64,000 bases of DNA from Streptomyces sp. T39 (GTDB taxonomy: Bacteria; Actinomycetota; Actinomycetes; Streptomycetales; Streptomycetaceae): assembly GCF_008042045.1 (NCBI RefSeq), contig NZ_RDBP01000012.1, positions 384,509-448,508 on the forward strand, written 5' to 3'. This document shows positions 9,558 through 18,843 of this stretch, in pieces. The position numbers were made by a program, and so were the translations under genes. The notes beneath the pieces were generated by a model. That model was not told where the DNA came from. It did not search any database and worked only from the letters and a program-made list of their open reading frames with translations. Positions within the stretch are counted from its first letter, which is position 1, and each line of letters starts with the position of its first letter.

Positions 9558-12344
9558 ATGACCGGCCGACCCTCGACCCGCCCCGCGGGCGGCTCCCGGC
9601 GTCCGCGGCCCGTCGCGCCCTGGGTGCGGACCCGGCTGCGCACCGCGCCCGGCACGGCCGCCGCCTTCGGCGTCCTCGTGCTCCTGACGGCCTTCCTGGC
9701 CGCCGCGTTCCCGCGTGCCGTGGACGCGTACGAGAACCGCGGCCTGCGGCACACGGTCACCGACGCCCCCGCCACCCGCAGCGTGCTGGAGGTGTCGACC
9801 CCGGGCCCCGGCCTCACCGGATCCGAGGCAGCGCGCGAGGCGAGCCTGCGCTCCGGGCCGCTGGCCGAGGCGTACGAGACGGTGCTGGACGCGCTCGGCG
9901 GCCCGCTGCGCGCCGTGCCCGGGGAATCGGCGTTCGGCGTGCAGACCAGCGTGCCGCTGCCCGCCACGGACACCTGGCTGCCGCGCCCCGACGCGGTGCC
10001 GCCGCACATGACGCTGGCGGCACAGAGCGGGCTGGCCGAGCACGCCACGGTCACCGACGGGCGGCTGCCGCGGGCCGGCGGCGACGTCACCTCCCGCACC
10101 CGTGAGATCGAGGCGGCGGTCACCACGGCGACCGCGAGGACCCTCGGCGTCGAGACGGGCGCCGTGATCCACGTGGGCGAGGCGGGCGGGCCGCGGCTCG
10201 CGGTGCGCGTCACCGGCATCGTGGAGCCCCGCTCGCCGCAGGGCAGCTACTGGTCGTACAACGAGGTGCTGCGGGCGCCCGGCCTGGGCGCCACCACCGG
10301 GTCCCCGCCCAGCGTCTACTGGAAGGCCGCCCTCCTCATCGCCCCGGACGCGGCCCCCGCACTGCTGGGAACCCTGGGCGCGCCGCAGCCGTACTGGCGT
10401 GTCGCCCCGGCGACGGCCCACCTCACCGCCCAGGACGTGCCCGAGCTGACCGGGCGTCTCGCGGCACTGGAGGACGGCCCCGGCCTGATCCGGCTGAAGG
10501 ACGGCATCGACGAGAACGCGGACGTCTCGACCGACCTGGACGGAGTCCTCGGCGACTTCGAGGCGATGCGGTCGGCGATCTCACCCGTCGTCGCCGTCGC
10601 CGCCTTCGGGATCGGCTCCGTCGCTGTCGTCGTGGTCGTCATGGCGGGCGGACTGTTCGCCGCCCGCCGCCGCACCGAGATCGCGCTGCTGCGCTCGCGC
10701 GGCGGATCGCTGGCGGGCATCGCCGGAAGGCTGCTCGCGGAGACCGCCGTCGTGGCGGTGCCCGCCGCCGCGCTCGGTCTGGCGCTCGCGGTGTCGGCCG
10801 TCGACGACGCCCGCTCCGGGCACGCCGTCGCGGCGGCCGCCGCGGTGGCCGCCGTCGCGTGCGCCGCGCTGCCCGTGCGGGCGGCCGTACGCCACCGGGT
10901 GCCGCTCGCGCACGGCGGCCGGGACGACCTGACACTGGCCCGGCCGGGACGCCGCCGCACCATCGCGGAGCTGACGCTGCTGGTCCTCGCCGTGGGCGCG
11001 GTGACCGCGCTGCGCCGCCGGGGCACGTCCGACGCCGGCGACCATCTCACCAGCGCGGCCCCCGTCCTGGTGGCCCTGATCGCCGCCCTCGTCCTGGTCC
11101 GGCTGTACCCGGTGCCGCTGCGCTGGGCCGCCCGGCCGGCGGCACGGCTGCGCGGCGCGGTCGGCTACCTCTCGCTCGCCCGGGCGGGCCGTTCGTCGGC
11201 CGTCGGGGCGCTGCCGCTGCTGGCGCTGCTGCTGGCGCTGGCCACGGCCGGATTCGGCGGTTCGGTGCTGGCCGGGGTGGACGACGCGCGGGCGCGGGCG
11301 GCGCTGCTGGCCACCGGCGCCGACGCCCGGGTGTCCGGCGAGGGCGACTCCGTCGCCCTGCCCGCGGACGCGGCCCGCGCGATCCGCGCGGTGCCCGGCG
11401 TCGGCTCGGTCACGGCGGTGCAGATCGAGCACGCGCTGACCCTGCCGGCCGCCGGCCGTCAGGCCGAGGCGCCCGCCGTCTCCCTCGTCGCGGTCGACCC
11501 CGCCGCCTACGCGTCGCTGACGCACCGGCTCGGGCTCGGCGCCTTCCCGGCCCGGGCGCTGCGGCCGGGCGGGGACCCGGACGTGCTGCGCGCCGTGGCC
11601 TCCCCCGGCGTCGCCAGGTGGCTGGGCAGCGGCCGGCACCGGATCGACGCGGTCGCGGGCACCTTCACCGTGGAGATCGCCGAGGTGCGGGAGCGGACGC
11701 CGGCCGTCGCGTCGAAGGAGTTCCTCGTCGTCGACGCCTCCCGGCTCGAACGCCGGGCCCCCTCGGCGCTGCTGGTGACCGGTGACCGTCCGGACGGCGC
11801 CGCGCTGCGGGCCGCCGCCCGGGAGCTCGGCGGGGACCTCACCGTACGGCTGCGCTCCGAGGCGCGTGCGGCCTTCACCGACTCGCCGCTCCAGGCCGGG
11901 GCGGAGCGCATCTACGCGGCGGCGATCGGGGCGGGGGCGGGTTACGCCGTGCTGGCGCTGATGCTGTCGCTGCTGCAGTCGGCGCCGGAGCGCAGCATGC
12001 TGCTCGCCCGGCTGCGCACCATGGGCCTGACCACCCGGCAGGGCAGGACGCTGCTGGGGCTGGAGGCGCTGCCGCCGGCGCTGCTCGCCGCGGCGGGCGG
12101 CGCGCTCGTCGGCTGGGCCACGATCGGGCTGCTGGCGCCGGGCGTCGACCTGGTGCGGCTGGCGCTGGCGGCGGCGCCGGGCGTCGCCCCCGTGGACGAC
12201 GTGTCGCTGCGCGCCGACCCGTGGTCGCTGGCGGTGCCGGCGACGGCCGTCGTGCTGCTGGCCGGTGCCGTCGCCGGGGTGCAGGCCTGGTGGGCGGGGC
12301 GGCGCGGATCCGTCAGGGAACTCAGGGCAGGAGACATGCGATGA
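9558..12344 (+). CDS. FtsX-like ABC transporter permease
   Basis: 928 aa; ATG 9558 follows the previous stop by one base, with GGGGGA as ribosome site. An N-terminal span (about 28-48) is followed by an extracytoplasmic domain, a set of spans near 340-430 with the characteristic RTEIALLRSRGGS cytoplasmic loop of FtsX permeases, further spans near 470-590, and three C-terminal spans with LLARLRTMGLTTRQ. Its stop overlaps the ATPase start by 4 bp, so the three genes are translationally coupled. It is a partner subunit of the 1121-aa permease in one heteromeric exporter (inference from the operon). Confidence 0.87.
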   Translation: MTGRPSTRPAGGSRRPRPVAPWVRTRLRTAPGTAAAFGVLVLLTAFLAAAFPRAVDAYENRGLRHTVTDAPATRSVLEVSTPGPGLTGSEAAREASLRSGPLAEAYETVLDALGGPLRAVPGESAFGVQTSVPLPATDTWLPRPDAVPPHMTLAAQSGLAEHATVTDGRLPRAGGDVTSRTREIEAAVTTATARTLGVETGAVIHVGEAGGPRLAVRVTGIVEPRSPQGSYWSYNEVLRAPGLGATTGSPPSVYWKAALLIAPDAAPALLGTLGAPQPYWRVAPATAHLTAQDVPELTGRLAALEDGPGLIRLKDGIDENADVSTDLDGVLGDFEAMRSAISPVVAVAAFGIGSVAVVVVVMAGGLFAARRRTEIALLRSRGGSLAGIAGRLLAETAVVAVPAAALGLALAVSAVDDARSGHAVAAAAAVAAVACAALPVRAAVRHRVPLAHGGRDDLTLARPGRRRTIAELTLLVLAVGAVTALRRRGTSDAGDHLTSAAPVLVALIAALVLVRLYPVPLRWAARPAARLRGAVGYLSLARAGRSSAVGALPLLALLLALATAGFGGSVLAGVDDARARAALLATGADARVSGEGDSVALPADAARAIRAVPGVGSVTAVQIEHALTLPAAGRQAEAPAVSLVAVDPAAYASLTHRLGLGAFPARALRPGGDPDVLRAVASPGVARWLGSGRHRIDAVAGTFTVEIAEVRERTPAVASKEFLVVDASRLERRAPSALLVTGDRPDGAALRAAARELGGDLTVRLRSEARAAFTDSPLQAGAERIYAAAIGAGAGYAVLALMLSLLQSAPERSMLLARLRTMGLTTRQGRTLLGLEALPPALLAAAGGALVGWATIGLLAPGVDLVRLALAAAPGVAPVDDVSLRADPWSLAVPATAVVLLAGAVAGVQAWWAGRRGSVRELRAGDMR

Positions 12345-13294
12345 CCGACACGACGCTGGAGGAGCTGGAGCGGCGTGTCGCCGCACGGCGCGACCGGCCC
12401 TCCTACGGGCACGACGCCCTGATCACGTGCGACCGGCTGGTCCGGGTGTTCTCCACGGACGGGGTCGAGGTGCAGGCCCTCCAGGGTCTCGACCTCCTCG
12501 TCAAGGAGGGGGAGCTGATGGCGCTGGTGGGCGCGTCGGGCAGCGGCAAGTCCACCCTGATGAACATCCTCGCCGGGCTCGACGTCCCCACGGCGGGCGC
12601 CGCCCGGGTCGCCGGCAGCGACCTGCTGACGATGGACTCCACGGCACGGCTGCGCTACCGGCGCGAGGTGGTGGGCTTCGTCTGGCAGCAGACCGCGCGC
12701 AACCTGCTGCCGTACCTGACCGCCGAGCAGAACGTCGCCCTGCCCATGCAGCTGCGCGGCCGGGGCGGCGGACGCGGGCGGCGGAAGGCGGAGCGCGCCC
12801 GGGAGCTGCTGTCCCTGCTCGGCGCCGCGGACTACGCCGACCGCAGGCCGGAGCAGCTGTCCGGCGGGCAGCAGCAGCGGGTGGCGATCGCGGTCGCGCT
12901 GGCGAACTCCCCGTCGGTGCTGCTCGCGGACGAGCCCACGGGCGAGCTGGACTCGGCGACCGGCGAGCAGGTCTTCGCCGCGTTCCGGCGGGCGAACGAG
13001 GAGCTGGGGACCACGATCGTGATCGTCACCCACGACCAGGCGGTCGCCGACGAGGTGCGCCGCACGGTGGCCATCCGCGACGGCCGTACGTCGTCCGAGG
13101 TCCTGCGGCGCACGCGGGTGGACGCCGCGACGGGGCAGGAGTCGGTGGTGGCCCGCGAGTACGCGATGCTGGACCGCGCCGGGCGCCTCCAGCTGCCCGC
13201 CGACTACACGGCTTCCCTCGGGATGCGCGACCGGGTGGCCCTGGAGCTGGAGTCCGACCACATCGGCGTCTGGCCTGACGACGAGGGAGCCTGA
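12341..13294 (+). CDS. ABC transporter ATP-binding protein (MacB/LolD type) with C-terminal AbrB-like tail
   Basis: 317 aa; ATG 12341 overlaps the permease stop as ATGA. The ATPase has Walker A GASGSGKST (about 67), Q-loop FVWQQ, signature LSGGQQQR (about 169), Walker B LLADEPTGELD and H-loop VTHDQ, matching the LolD/MacB/FtsE group. After the ATPase, residues about 265-317 read as a short strand-rich segment, LDRAGRLQLPADY...GMRDRVALELE, resembling a half-AbrB (swapped-hairpin) domain. It energises the two permeases upstream. The tail is unusual for the family and is discussed as a finding. Confidence 0.9.
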   Translation: MTDTTLEELERRVAARRDRPSYGHDALITCDRLVRVFSTDGVEVQALQGLDLLVKEGELMALVGASGSGKSTLMNILAGLDVPTAGAARVAGSDLLTMDSTARLRYRREVVGFVWQQTARNLLPYLTAEQNVALPMQLRGRGGGRGRRKAERARELLSLLGAADYADRRPEQLSGGQQQRVAIAVALANSPSVLLADEPTGELDSATGEQVFAAFRRANEELGTTIVIVTHDQAVADEVRRTVAIRDGRTSSEVLRRTRVDAATGQESVVAREYAMLDRAGRLQLPADYTASLGMRDRVALELESDHIGVWPDDEGA

Positions 13295-13484
13295 GGGGCT
13301 GCGCTCGGGGGCCTGCGCCGGGGTTCGTCGGGTGCGGGGCCCTGCCGGGCGGGCGCTCTCGTGGCGGGCGTGGAGCCCGGGGCCGGCGCCTCACGGGCCG
13401 CGGCCCCGCCCGCGTCGCCTTCGCGGGGGCTCCGCCCCCGCACCGCGCGCCGCGGACGCCGGCGGGACCGACTCGTCGGCCCGG

Positions 13485-14156
13485 TCAGCGGGGGGTGACG
13501 GAGAGGCCGCCGAGCCCGTTCGTGCGCAGGGCGACCGACCCGTACGGGGTGCGCAGTCTCAGCCACGCGCCGGAGGACAGGAGGGCGACGGGCACGCCGG
13601 GGCGCAGGAAGCCCAGGGAGTGCGCGGCGTGCACGGCGCGCAGCGGCAGGCCGGTGCCGCCCACGTCGCGCGACCAGATCTCCCGGCCGATGCGGTCCCG
13701 CTCGGCGCGGGTACGCCGCTCGGCGGGCAGCGCCTCGTCACGGGCGCGGAATTCGGCGACGGCCGCCGCCACCGCGCCGCGCATCTCCCGCACACCGGGC
13801 AGGCCGGGCACGTCGCTCCAGCCGCCGCGCGGCGGGAGCAGCCCGGCCCAGGGCGGACCGGTGACCGCGCCGGGCACGGCGAACTCGGCGCCGCGCACCG
13901 ACTCCAGCAGTTCACCCGCCGACACGGTGACGTCCAGCTCCACCGGCTCCGCCAGGCGGGCCGTGCGGATGGCGAGCACTTCGAACGACGGCGGCCGCCC
14001 GAAGACGGCGACCGCTCCCCCGCCCTGTCCGACGAGCCGGACGGCGGCCGCCCGGTCGTAGTGGATCAGCCGGGCGAGGAAGGCGGCGAGGTCGTCCGCC
14101 TCCCTCGCATCGGCGAGACGCAGGCTCTGCACGGGTACGGGCATGGGCGCGGTCAT
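13485..14156 (-). CDS. Conserved hypothetical protein, partner of thioesterase
   Basis: 223 aa with no domain I can name. It opens MTAPMPVPVQSLRLADAR and has a central Pro/Gly-rich loop (GLLPPRGGWSDVPG) and a C-terminal basic, beta-rich part (WLRLRTPYGSVALRTN). No membrane segment or signal peptide is seen. Its ATG overlaps the stop of the thioesterase gene (ATGA), so both are co-translated. It lies downstream of ettA and the thioesterase in one minus-strand unit. Function unknown. Confidence 0.75.
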   Translation of the reverse strand: MTAPMPVPVQSLRLADAREADDLAAFLARLIHYDRAAAVRLVGQGGGAVAVFGRPPSFEVLAIRTARLAEPVELDVTVSAGELLESVRGAEFAVPGAVTGPPWAGLLPPRGGWSDVPGLPGVREMRGAVAAAVAEFRARDEALPAERRTRAERDRIGREIWSRDVGGTGLPLRAVHAAHSLGFLRPGVPVALLSSGAWLRLRTPYGSVALRTNGLGGLSVTPR

Positions 14157-14635
14157 GCGACGAGGGCGTCCTCCGGGCTGTCCTCCGCCGCGTTCCCGGC
14201 GGCGGCACGGTCGCCCGTGCCGTCGTCCAGGTACCGCTGGAGGAAGGACTTCTCCTCCGCGGAGATCCGGCGCGGACGCTGCTCGGCCAGGTTGAACGGC
14301 ACCACGACCGTGGAGGCCCGCACATACACCGTGCCGCCGTCGTCGGGCTCCTTCACCTCGTAGGCGATGGTCAGCGACGCCGCGGTGATCCTGGTGACCC
14401 AGGACTCGATGACCACCGGCTCGTGCCGGTGGACCAGCGGCCGCACGTAGTCGATCTCGTGCCGGGCGACCACGGATCCGCCGGAGAAGGACGGCGACCC
14501 GTCCCCCGGGGCCAGCCGGAACATGAAGTCGATCCGCGCCTCTTCCAGGTACCGCAGGAAGACGACGTTGTTGACGTGCCCGAAGGCGTCCATGTCCGAC
14601 CAGCGGAGGGGACAGCGGTAGATGTGGCGGGCCAT
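14153..14635 (-). CDS. Acyl-CoA thioesterase, hotdog fold (4HBT)
   Basis: 160 aa from ATG 14635; upstream in-frame codons overlap ettA and are rejected. The signature RWSDMDAFGHVNNVVFLRYLEEAR is the 4-hydroxybenzoyl-CoA thioesterase/YbgC motif with the catalytic Asp. EIDYVRPL and the beta-sheet VVIESWVTRI complete the hotdog. It hydrolyses acyl-CoA thioesters in the cytoplasm; chain length is unknown. The start lies 4 bp after the ettA stop and the end overlaps the 223-aa hypothetical gene. Confidence 0.88.
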   Translation of the reverse strand: MARHIYRCPLRWSDMDAFGHVNNVVFLRYLEEARIDFMFRLAPGDGSPSFSGGSVVARHEIDYVRPLVHRHEPVVIESWVTRITAASLTIAYEVKEPDDGGTVYVRASTVVVPFNLAEQRPRRISAEEKSFLQRYLDDGTGDRAAAGNAAEDSPEDALVA

Positions 14636-14639
14636 GCGC

Positions 14640-16304
14640 TCAGCCCCGGGTGAGCTTCTTGTAGGTGGCGCGGTGCGGCCGGGCCGCGTCCGGGCCGAGA
14701 CGCTCGATCTTGTTCTTCTCGTAGGACTCGAAGTTGCCCTCGAACCAGAACCACTTCGAGTCGCCCTCGTACGCCAGGATGTGCGTGGCGACCCGGTCGA
14801 GGAACCAGCGGTCGTGGGAGACGACCACCGCCGCGCCGGGGAAGTCGAGCAGCGCGTTCTCCAGGGAGGAGAGCGTCTCGACGTCGAGGTCGTTGGTGGG
14901 CTCGTCGAGGAGCAGCAGGTTGCCGCCCTGCTTGAGGGTGAGCGCCAGGTTGAGGCGGTTGCGCTCACCGCCGGACAGGATGCCCGCCGGCTTCTGCTGG
15001 TCCGGGCCCTTGAAGCCGAAGGCGCTGACGTAGGCGCGGGACGGCATCTCGACCTGGCCGACGTTGATGTAGTCGAGCTCGTCGGAGACGACGGCCCACA
15101 GCGTCTTCTTCGGGTCGATGTTGGCCCGGCTCTGGTCGACGTAGCTGATCTTGACGGTCTCGCCGACCTTGATCGTGCCGGAGTCCGGCTTCTCCAGGCC
15201 CTGGATCATCTTGAACAGCGTGGTCTTGCCGGCGCCGTTCGGGCCGATGACGCCCACGATGCCGTTGCGCGGCAGGGTGAACGACAGGTCGTCGATGAGG
15301 ACCTTCTCGCCGAACGCCTTGGAGAGGTTGGTGACCTCGACGACGACGGAGCCCAGACGCGGGCCCGGCGGGATCTGGATCTCCTCGAAGTCCAGCTTCC
15401 GCATCTTGTCCGCCTCGGCGGCCATCTCCTCGTACCGCGCGAGACGGGCCTTGGACTTGGCCTGGCGGCCCTTCGCGTTGGAGCGGACCCACTCCAGCTC
15501 TTCCTTGAGCCGCTTGGCGCGCTTGGCGTCCTTCTGGCCCTCGACCTTCAGACGGGTCTGCTTGGTCTCCAGGTAGGTGGAGTAGTTGCCCTCGTAGCCG
15601 ATGGCGCGGCCGCGGTCGAGCTCCAGGATCCAGCCCGCGACGTTGTCGAGGAAGTACCGGTCGTGGGTGATGGCGACGACGGTGCCGGCGTACTTGGCGA
15701 GGTGGGCCTCGAGCCACTGGACCGACTCGGCGTCCAGGTGGTTGGTGGGCTCGTCGAGGAGCAGCAGGTCGGGGGCCTCGAGCAGCAGCTTGCACAGGGC
15801 GACGCGGCGCTTCTCACCACCGGAGAGGTTGGTGACGGGCCAGTCCCCGGGAGGGCAGCCGAGGGCGTCCATGGCCTGCTCGAGCTGGGCGTCGAGGTCC
15901 CAGGCGTTGGCGTGGTCCAGGTCCTCCTGGAGCTTGCCCATCTCCTCCATCAGCTCGTCCGTGTAGTTCGTGGCCATCTCCTCGGCGATGGCGTTGAACC
16001 GGTCGAGCTTGCCCTTGACCTCGGAGACGCCGAGCTGGACGTTCTCCAGGACGGTCTTGCTCTCGTCGAGCGGCGGCTCCTGCAGCAGGATGCCCACGGA
16101 GTACCCGGGCGAGAGGAAGGCGTCGCCGTTGGACGGCTGCTCCAGACCGGCCATGATCTTGAGCACGGTGGACTTACCGGCACCGTTGGGGCCGACCACA
16201 CCGATCTTCGCGCCGGGCAGGAAGCTCAGCGTCACGTCATCGAGGATGACCTTGTCGCCGTGCGCCTTGCGCGTCTTGCGCATCGTGTAGATGTACTCAG
16301 CCAA
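14640..16304 (-). CDS. ettA: Energy-dependent translational throttle protein EttA (ABC-F ATPase)
   Basis: 554 aa if TTG 16304 is used, which gives the canonical start (M)AEYIYTMRKTRKAHG; the 14 codons upstream do not fit the family. Two ATPase cassettes each have Walker A GPNGAGKST/T, signature LSGGEKRR or LSGGERNR, and Walker B LLLLDEPTN. The EttA-type arm and the interdomain linker rich in Lys/Arg (about 250-310) are present. No membrane spans exist: ABC-F proteins act on the ribosomal E site and gate entry into elongation according to ATP/ADP ratio. Length is exactly that of the family. Confidence 0.95.
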   Translation of the reverse strand: MAEYIYTMRKTRKAHGDKVILDDVTLSFLPGAKIGVVGPNGAGKSTVLKIMAGLEQPSNGDAFLSPGYSVGILLQEPPLDESKTVLENVQLGVSEVKGKLDRFNAIAEEMATNYTDELMEEMGKLQEDLDHANAWDLDAQLEQAMDALGCPPGDWPVTNLSGGEKRRVALCKLLLEAPDLLLLDEPTNHLDAESVQWLEAHLAKYAGTVVAITHDRYFLDNVAGWILELDRGRAIGYEGNYSTYLETKQTRLKVEGQKDAKRAKRLKEELEWVRSNAKGRQAKSKARLARYEEMAAEADKMRKLDFEEIQIPPGPRLGSVVVEVTNLSKAFGEKVLIDDLSFTLPRNGIVGVIGPNGAGKTTLFKMIQGLEKPDSGTIKVGETVKISYVDQSRANIDPKKTLWAVVSDELDYINVGQVEMPSRAYVSAFGFKGPDQQKPAGILSGGERNRLNLALTLKQGGNLLLLDEPTNDLDVETLSSLENALLDFPGAAVVVSHDRWFLDRVATHILAYEGDSKWFWFEGNFESYEKNKIERLGPDAARPHRATYKKLTRG

Positions 16305-16472
16305 GAGAAACCGTCCGGCAGGCAGTGGGTGGGCAGATACACCCATCTTGCCGTACGCCGCGCCATGGACGAAAACCGCGGTGCGCCCGGGCCGTCACCC
16401 TTGCCCGGCCGGGTACGCCGCGGGCCCGGCACGCGCTGCGTGCCGGGCCCGGGACGTGGGGTCAGCGAGCCG

Positions 16473-17924
16473 TTACTGTCCGGCTGCCGCCTTCTTCTTG
16501 CGCAGGACGAACATCGCGCCGCCGCCCGCGAGGACGAGGACGACCGCGATACCGGCGATCATCGGGGTCGCGCTGGAGCCACCGGTGGCCGCGAGGTCGC
16601 CCTCGCCGCCCGTGGTGCCCTCGGAGGAGCCGCCGGCCGAGGCCGGGGTCGGCTCGGAGGACGGGGTCTCCTCCTCCGGGGTCTCCGGTGCCGGGGTGCC
16701 CTGGGTCTCGCAGTCGAGAACACCCTGGAAGCGCTCGGAGAAGCCGTTCGGGCCGGTGATGGTGAAGTCGTACGCCTGGTCCTCGGCGACCGGCACGGTC
16801 ACCGTCTTCGACTCGCCCGGCGCGACGGTGTGCTTGATGCCCGCGAGCTCGAAGGTGAACGGGGAGTCGCCCTCGTTGCCGGCGGTGACGTCGACGCCGC
16901 CCTTGGCGCAGTTCTTCTCGGCCGTGACCGAGGGGATGGCGCCCTTGGTGGCCCAGGTCGCCGTCGCGTTGGCGGTCACCGTGGTCTTGCTGGAACCGGC
17001 CAGGATCTGCGTCTGGCTCTTGCTGGCGCTGGCGAACGCGCGGCCCACCGGCACCGAGGTGGTGGCCTCGACCGTCAGCGAACCGGAGCCGTCGGCCGCG
17101 CCCTCGGGCACGTCGAAGCACAGCTCGGTGCCGTTGGCCGCGGAGGTGACGGGCTTGCCGTCCTTGTCGGTGATCTTCACACCGGAGACGGCGGCGTCGG
17201 CGGGGGCGGCCACCGAGACCTCGGCGGCGTTGGTCTGCACCGTGACGGGGCCGAGCTTGCTGCCCGCCTTGCCGGAGACCGCGCTGGGCTCCAGGGTCAG
17301 CGAGGTCTTCGGCTCCTGGAGGCTCTGCGCGCTCTCCTGGAGGTAGTCGGCGAGCTTCTCGGCCTGCTTGCTCTTGGCCTCGACCTCGGCGCCGTCCGAG
17401 AAGCGCCAGATCGCGACCTGGGTGCCGGCGGCGGCGGTCTTCTTGGAGAGCTTGCCCTTGATGCCGGCCTTGTCCGCGAGCGCGGCCAGGTCGTTCACCT
17501 GCGGGTAGGAGTTCTGGAGGATCCAGAGGATCTTGCCCGCGTCCTTGTTGGCGCCGAGCGAGGTCTGACCCCAGGGGGTCTCCAGGTACTTCGCCTTGTC
17601 CTGGGTGGGGTTGTGGATGTCGATGCAGTAGGTCTGCAGGACGCCACCCCCGTCGACGGTCATCTCGAAGAGACCGGCCGAGATCTCCTTCTTCTTGGTC
17701 TCGTCGCCGTCCTTGTACGTCAGGATGGCGTCGTCCCAGGTCTTCAGACCGTCGAGCGTGGCGACGGCACCCCCCGGGTTCTGGCCGGGCTCGTCGGCGG
17801 CGGCGGTGCCGGCGCCCGCGACGGAGCCCATCGCCAGCAGGCCGGTGGCGACGGCCGCGGCGGCTATCCGCCTGCGCGCATTGCGCCGCCCGGTCATGGC
17901 GGTAGCAGAGAACAGAGCAAACAC
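16473..17924 (-). CDS. TQXA thioester-domain surface protein with LAXTG sorting signal
   Basis: 483 aa from GTG 17924, chosen because GGAGGGG lies 6 bases upstream. The signal peptide (RRNARRRIAAAAVATGLLAMGSVAGAG) is cut near TAAADEP. The thioester domain contains LQTYCIDIH with the Cys and AAGTQVAIWRF with the Gln that can form an internal Cys-Gln thioester. One or two Ig-like beta domains follow, then a Pro/Glu/Ser spacer, LAATG, a membrane span and RKKK. This is a class E sortase substrate anchored to peptidoglycan, probably an adhesin that bonds covalently to surfaces. Expression is probably from the 205-bp gap up to ssb. Confidence 0.9.
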   Translation of the reverse strand: MFALFSATAMTGRRNARRRIAAAAVATGLLAMGSVAGAGTAAADEPGQNPGGAVATLDGLKTWDDAILTYKDGDETKKKEISAGLFEMTVDGGGVLQTYCIDIHNPTQDKAKYLETPWGQTSLGANKDAGKILWILQNSYPQVNDLAALADKAGIKGKLSKKTAAAGTQVAIWRFSDGAEVEAKSKQAEKLADYLQESAQSLQEPKTSLTLEPSAVSGKAGSKLGPVTVQTNAAEVSVAAPADAAVSGVKITDKDGKPVTSAANGTELCFDVPEGAADGSGSLTVEATTSVPVGRAFASASKSQTQILAGSSKTTVTANATATWATKGAIPSVTAEKNCAKGGVDVTAGNEGDSPFTFELAGIKHTVAPGESKTVTVPVAEDQAYDFTITGPNGFSERFQGVLDCETQGTPAPETPEEETPSSEPTPASAGGSSEGTTGGEGDLAATGGSSATPMIAGIAVVLVLAGGGAMFVLRKKKAAAGQ

Positions 17925-18177
17925 AGAATTCCCCTCCGGGCGAGACGTTCGCATGGACGCGCGGATGCGCACACGTGTGATGCGTGGTGGGAGAGTCTCG
18001 CCAGCACTCTCATGTGCTCGATGAGCACGCCGGAATCCTATGGACGGGGGGATGCCGCGTCCCCCTTCATACCGTCACACAACCATTCCGAATCGGAATC
18101 GTTATCACCGGGGACCGTAACCGGCCTTCACCCCGCGTTTCTCCGTCACCGCATCGACAAATCGCCACGACTTTGCG
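17925..18177. promoter_or_regulatory. Leader and promoter region of the TQXA gene
   Basis: This gap is relatively AT-rich for the genome. It has a small hairpin GTGCTC-GAT-GAGCAC near 18,014-18,028 in the presumed leader, and a patch with repeated CGAATCGGAATCG near 18,087-18,100. A promoter must lie here for the minus-strand TQXA gene; I cannot fix the -10 box. Confidence 0.4.
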
Positions 18178-18630
18178 TCACATCGCGGCTGCGGTCTGCT
18201 TCGGCGCACCGCCCGGATCCCCCTGTTCCGCGCCGTCCGGCCCGTGCTGACGGGTGCTCACCTGCGATTCTCCCCGCAAAGCCCGGCGGAACGCCGCGGT
18301 GCCCCGCGTCAGGTCGTGGCCGGCGGCGAGCGCGTCGATGTCGACGTACGTCCGGCGGCGGCCGTCGGAGTCCTCCTCCCGCACTTTCAGCCTGCCGTGC
18401 ACGACGAGAGGTTCGCCGACGGAAACGGAGCCGGCGAGATTGGCCGCGAGGGACCGCCAGGCGAAGACCGTGTAGAAGTTCGTCGGCCCGTCCGTCCAGT
18501 TACCGCTCGTACGGTCCCAGCGCCGGGACTGAACCGCGAATCGGAATCGCGCCATCCCGCCCGCGGCCGTATCCCGGTACTCCACATTCGTGGCGACATT
18601 CCCCACCACCGTCACCAAGGTGTCGTTCAT
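18178..18630 (-). CDS. ssbB: Single-stranded DNA-binding protein, SsbB-type paralogue
   Basis: 150 aa from ATG 18630 with GGGAGG 9 bases upstream. The OB fold is evident: TLVTVVGNVATNVEYR, ARFRFAVQSRRWDR, FYTVFAWRSLAANLAGSVSVGEPLVVHGRLK and YVDIDALAAGHDL. The C-terminus (about 115-150) ends QTAAAM and lacks the acidic DDDIPF-like tip that SsbA uses to recruit replication proteins. This fits the Streptomyces SsbB paralogue, which acts in chromosome segregation during sporulation, rather than the essential replicative SSB. It stands alone with no rpsF/rpsR neighbours. Confidence 0.88.
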   Translation of the reverse strand: MNDTLVTVVGNVATNVEYRDTAAGGMARFRFAVQSRRWDRTSGNWTDGPTNFYTVFAWRSLAANLAGSVSVGEPLVVHGRLKVREEDSDGRRRTYVDIDALAAGHDLTRGTAAFRRALRGESQVSTRQHGPDGAEQGDPGGAPKQTAAAM

Positions 18631-18843
18631 GACGTGCGCCTCCCGTGCTCCCGACCGGCTGGCATCGCCGGTCCCGGCCCGCGTGCCGCCTGTCCGGCGG
18701 CGCGTCGGTGAATCCGGGATCCATGCTGGCCGGGACGCGGAGGTCCCGCCGACCGCTGTGGACGAAGGCCCCGTTGTGGACAACTCCGTCACCCTTTCCG
18801 GGCACGGCCCCTGACGGAGCCGCACCCCGGAACACAGCGGACG

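Noticed and set aside
6083..10219. 1378-codon minus-strand open frame under the permease genes
   Set aside because: Low-complexity Gln/Arg/Gly product caused by high GC; the plus strand has two complete FtsX permeases.
14622..18632. 1336-codon plus-strand open frame across ettA and the TQXA gene
   Set aside because: Covers two certain minus-strand genes and the gap between them; it is an antisense artefact.
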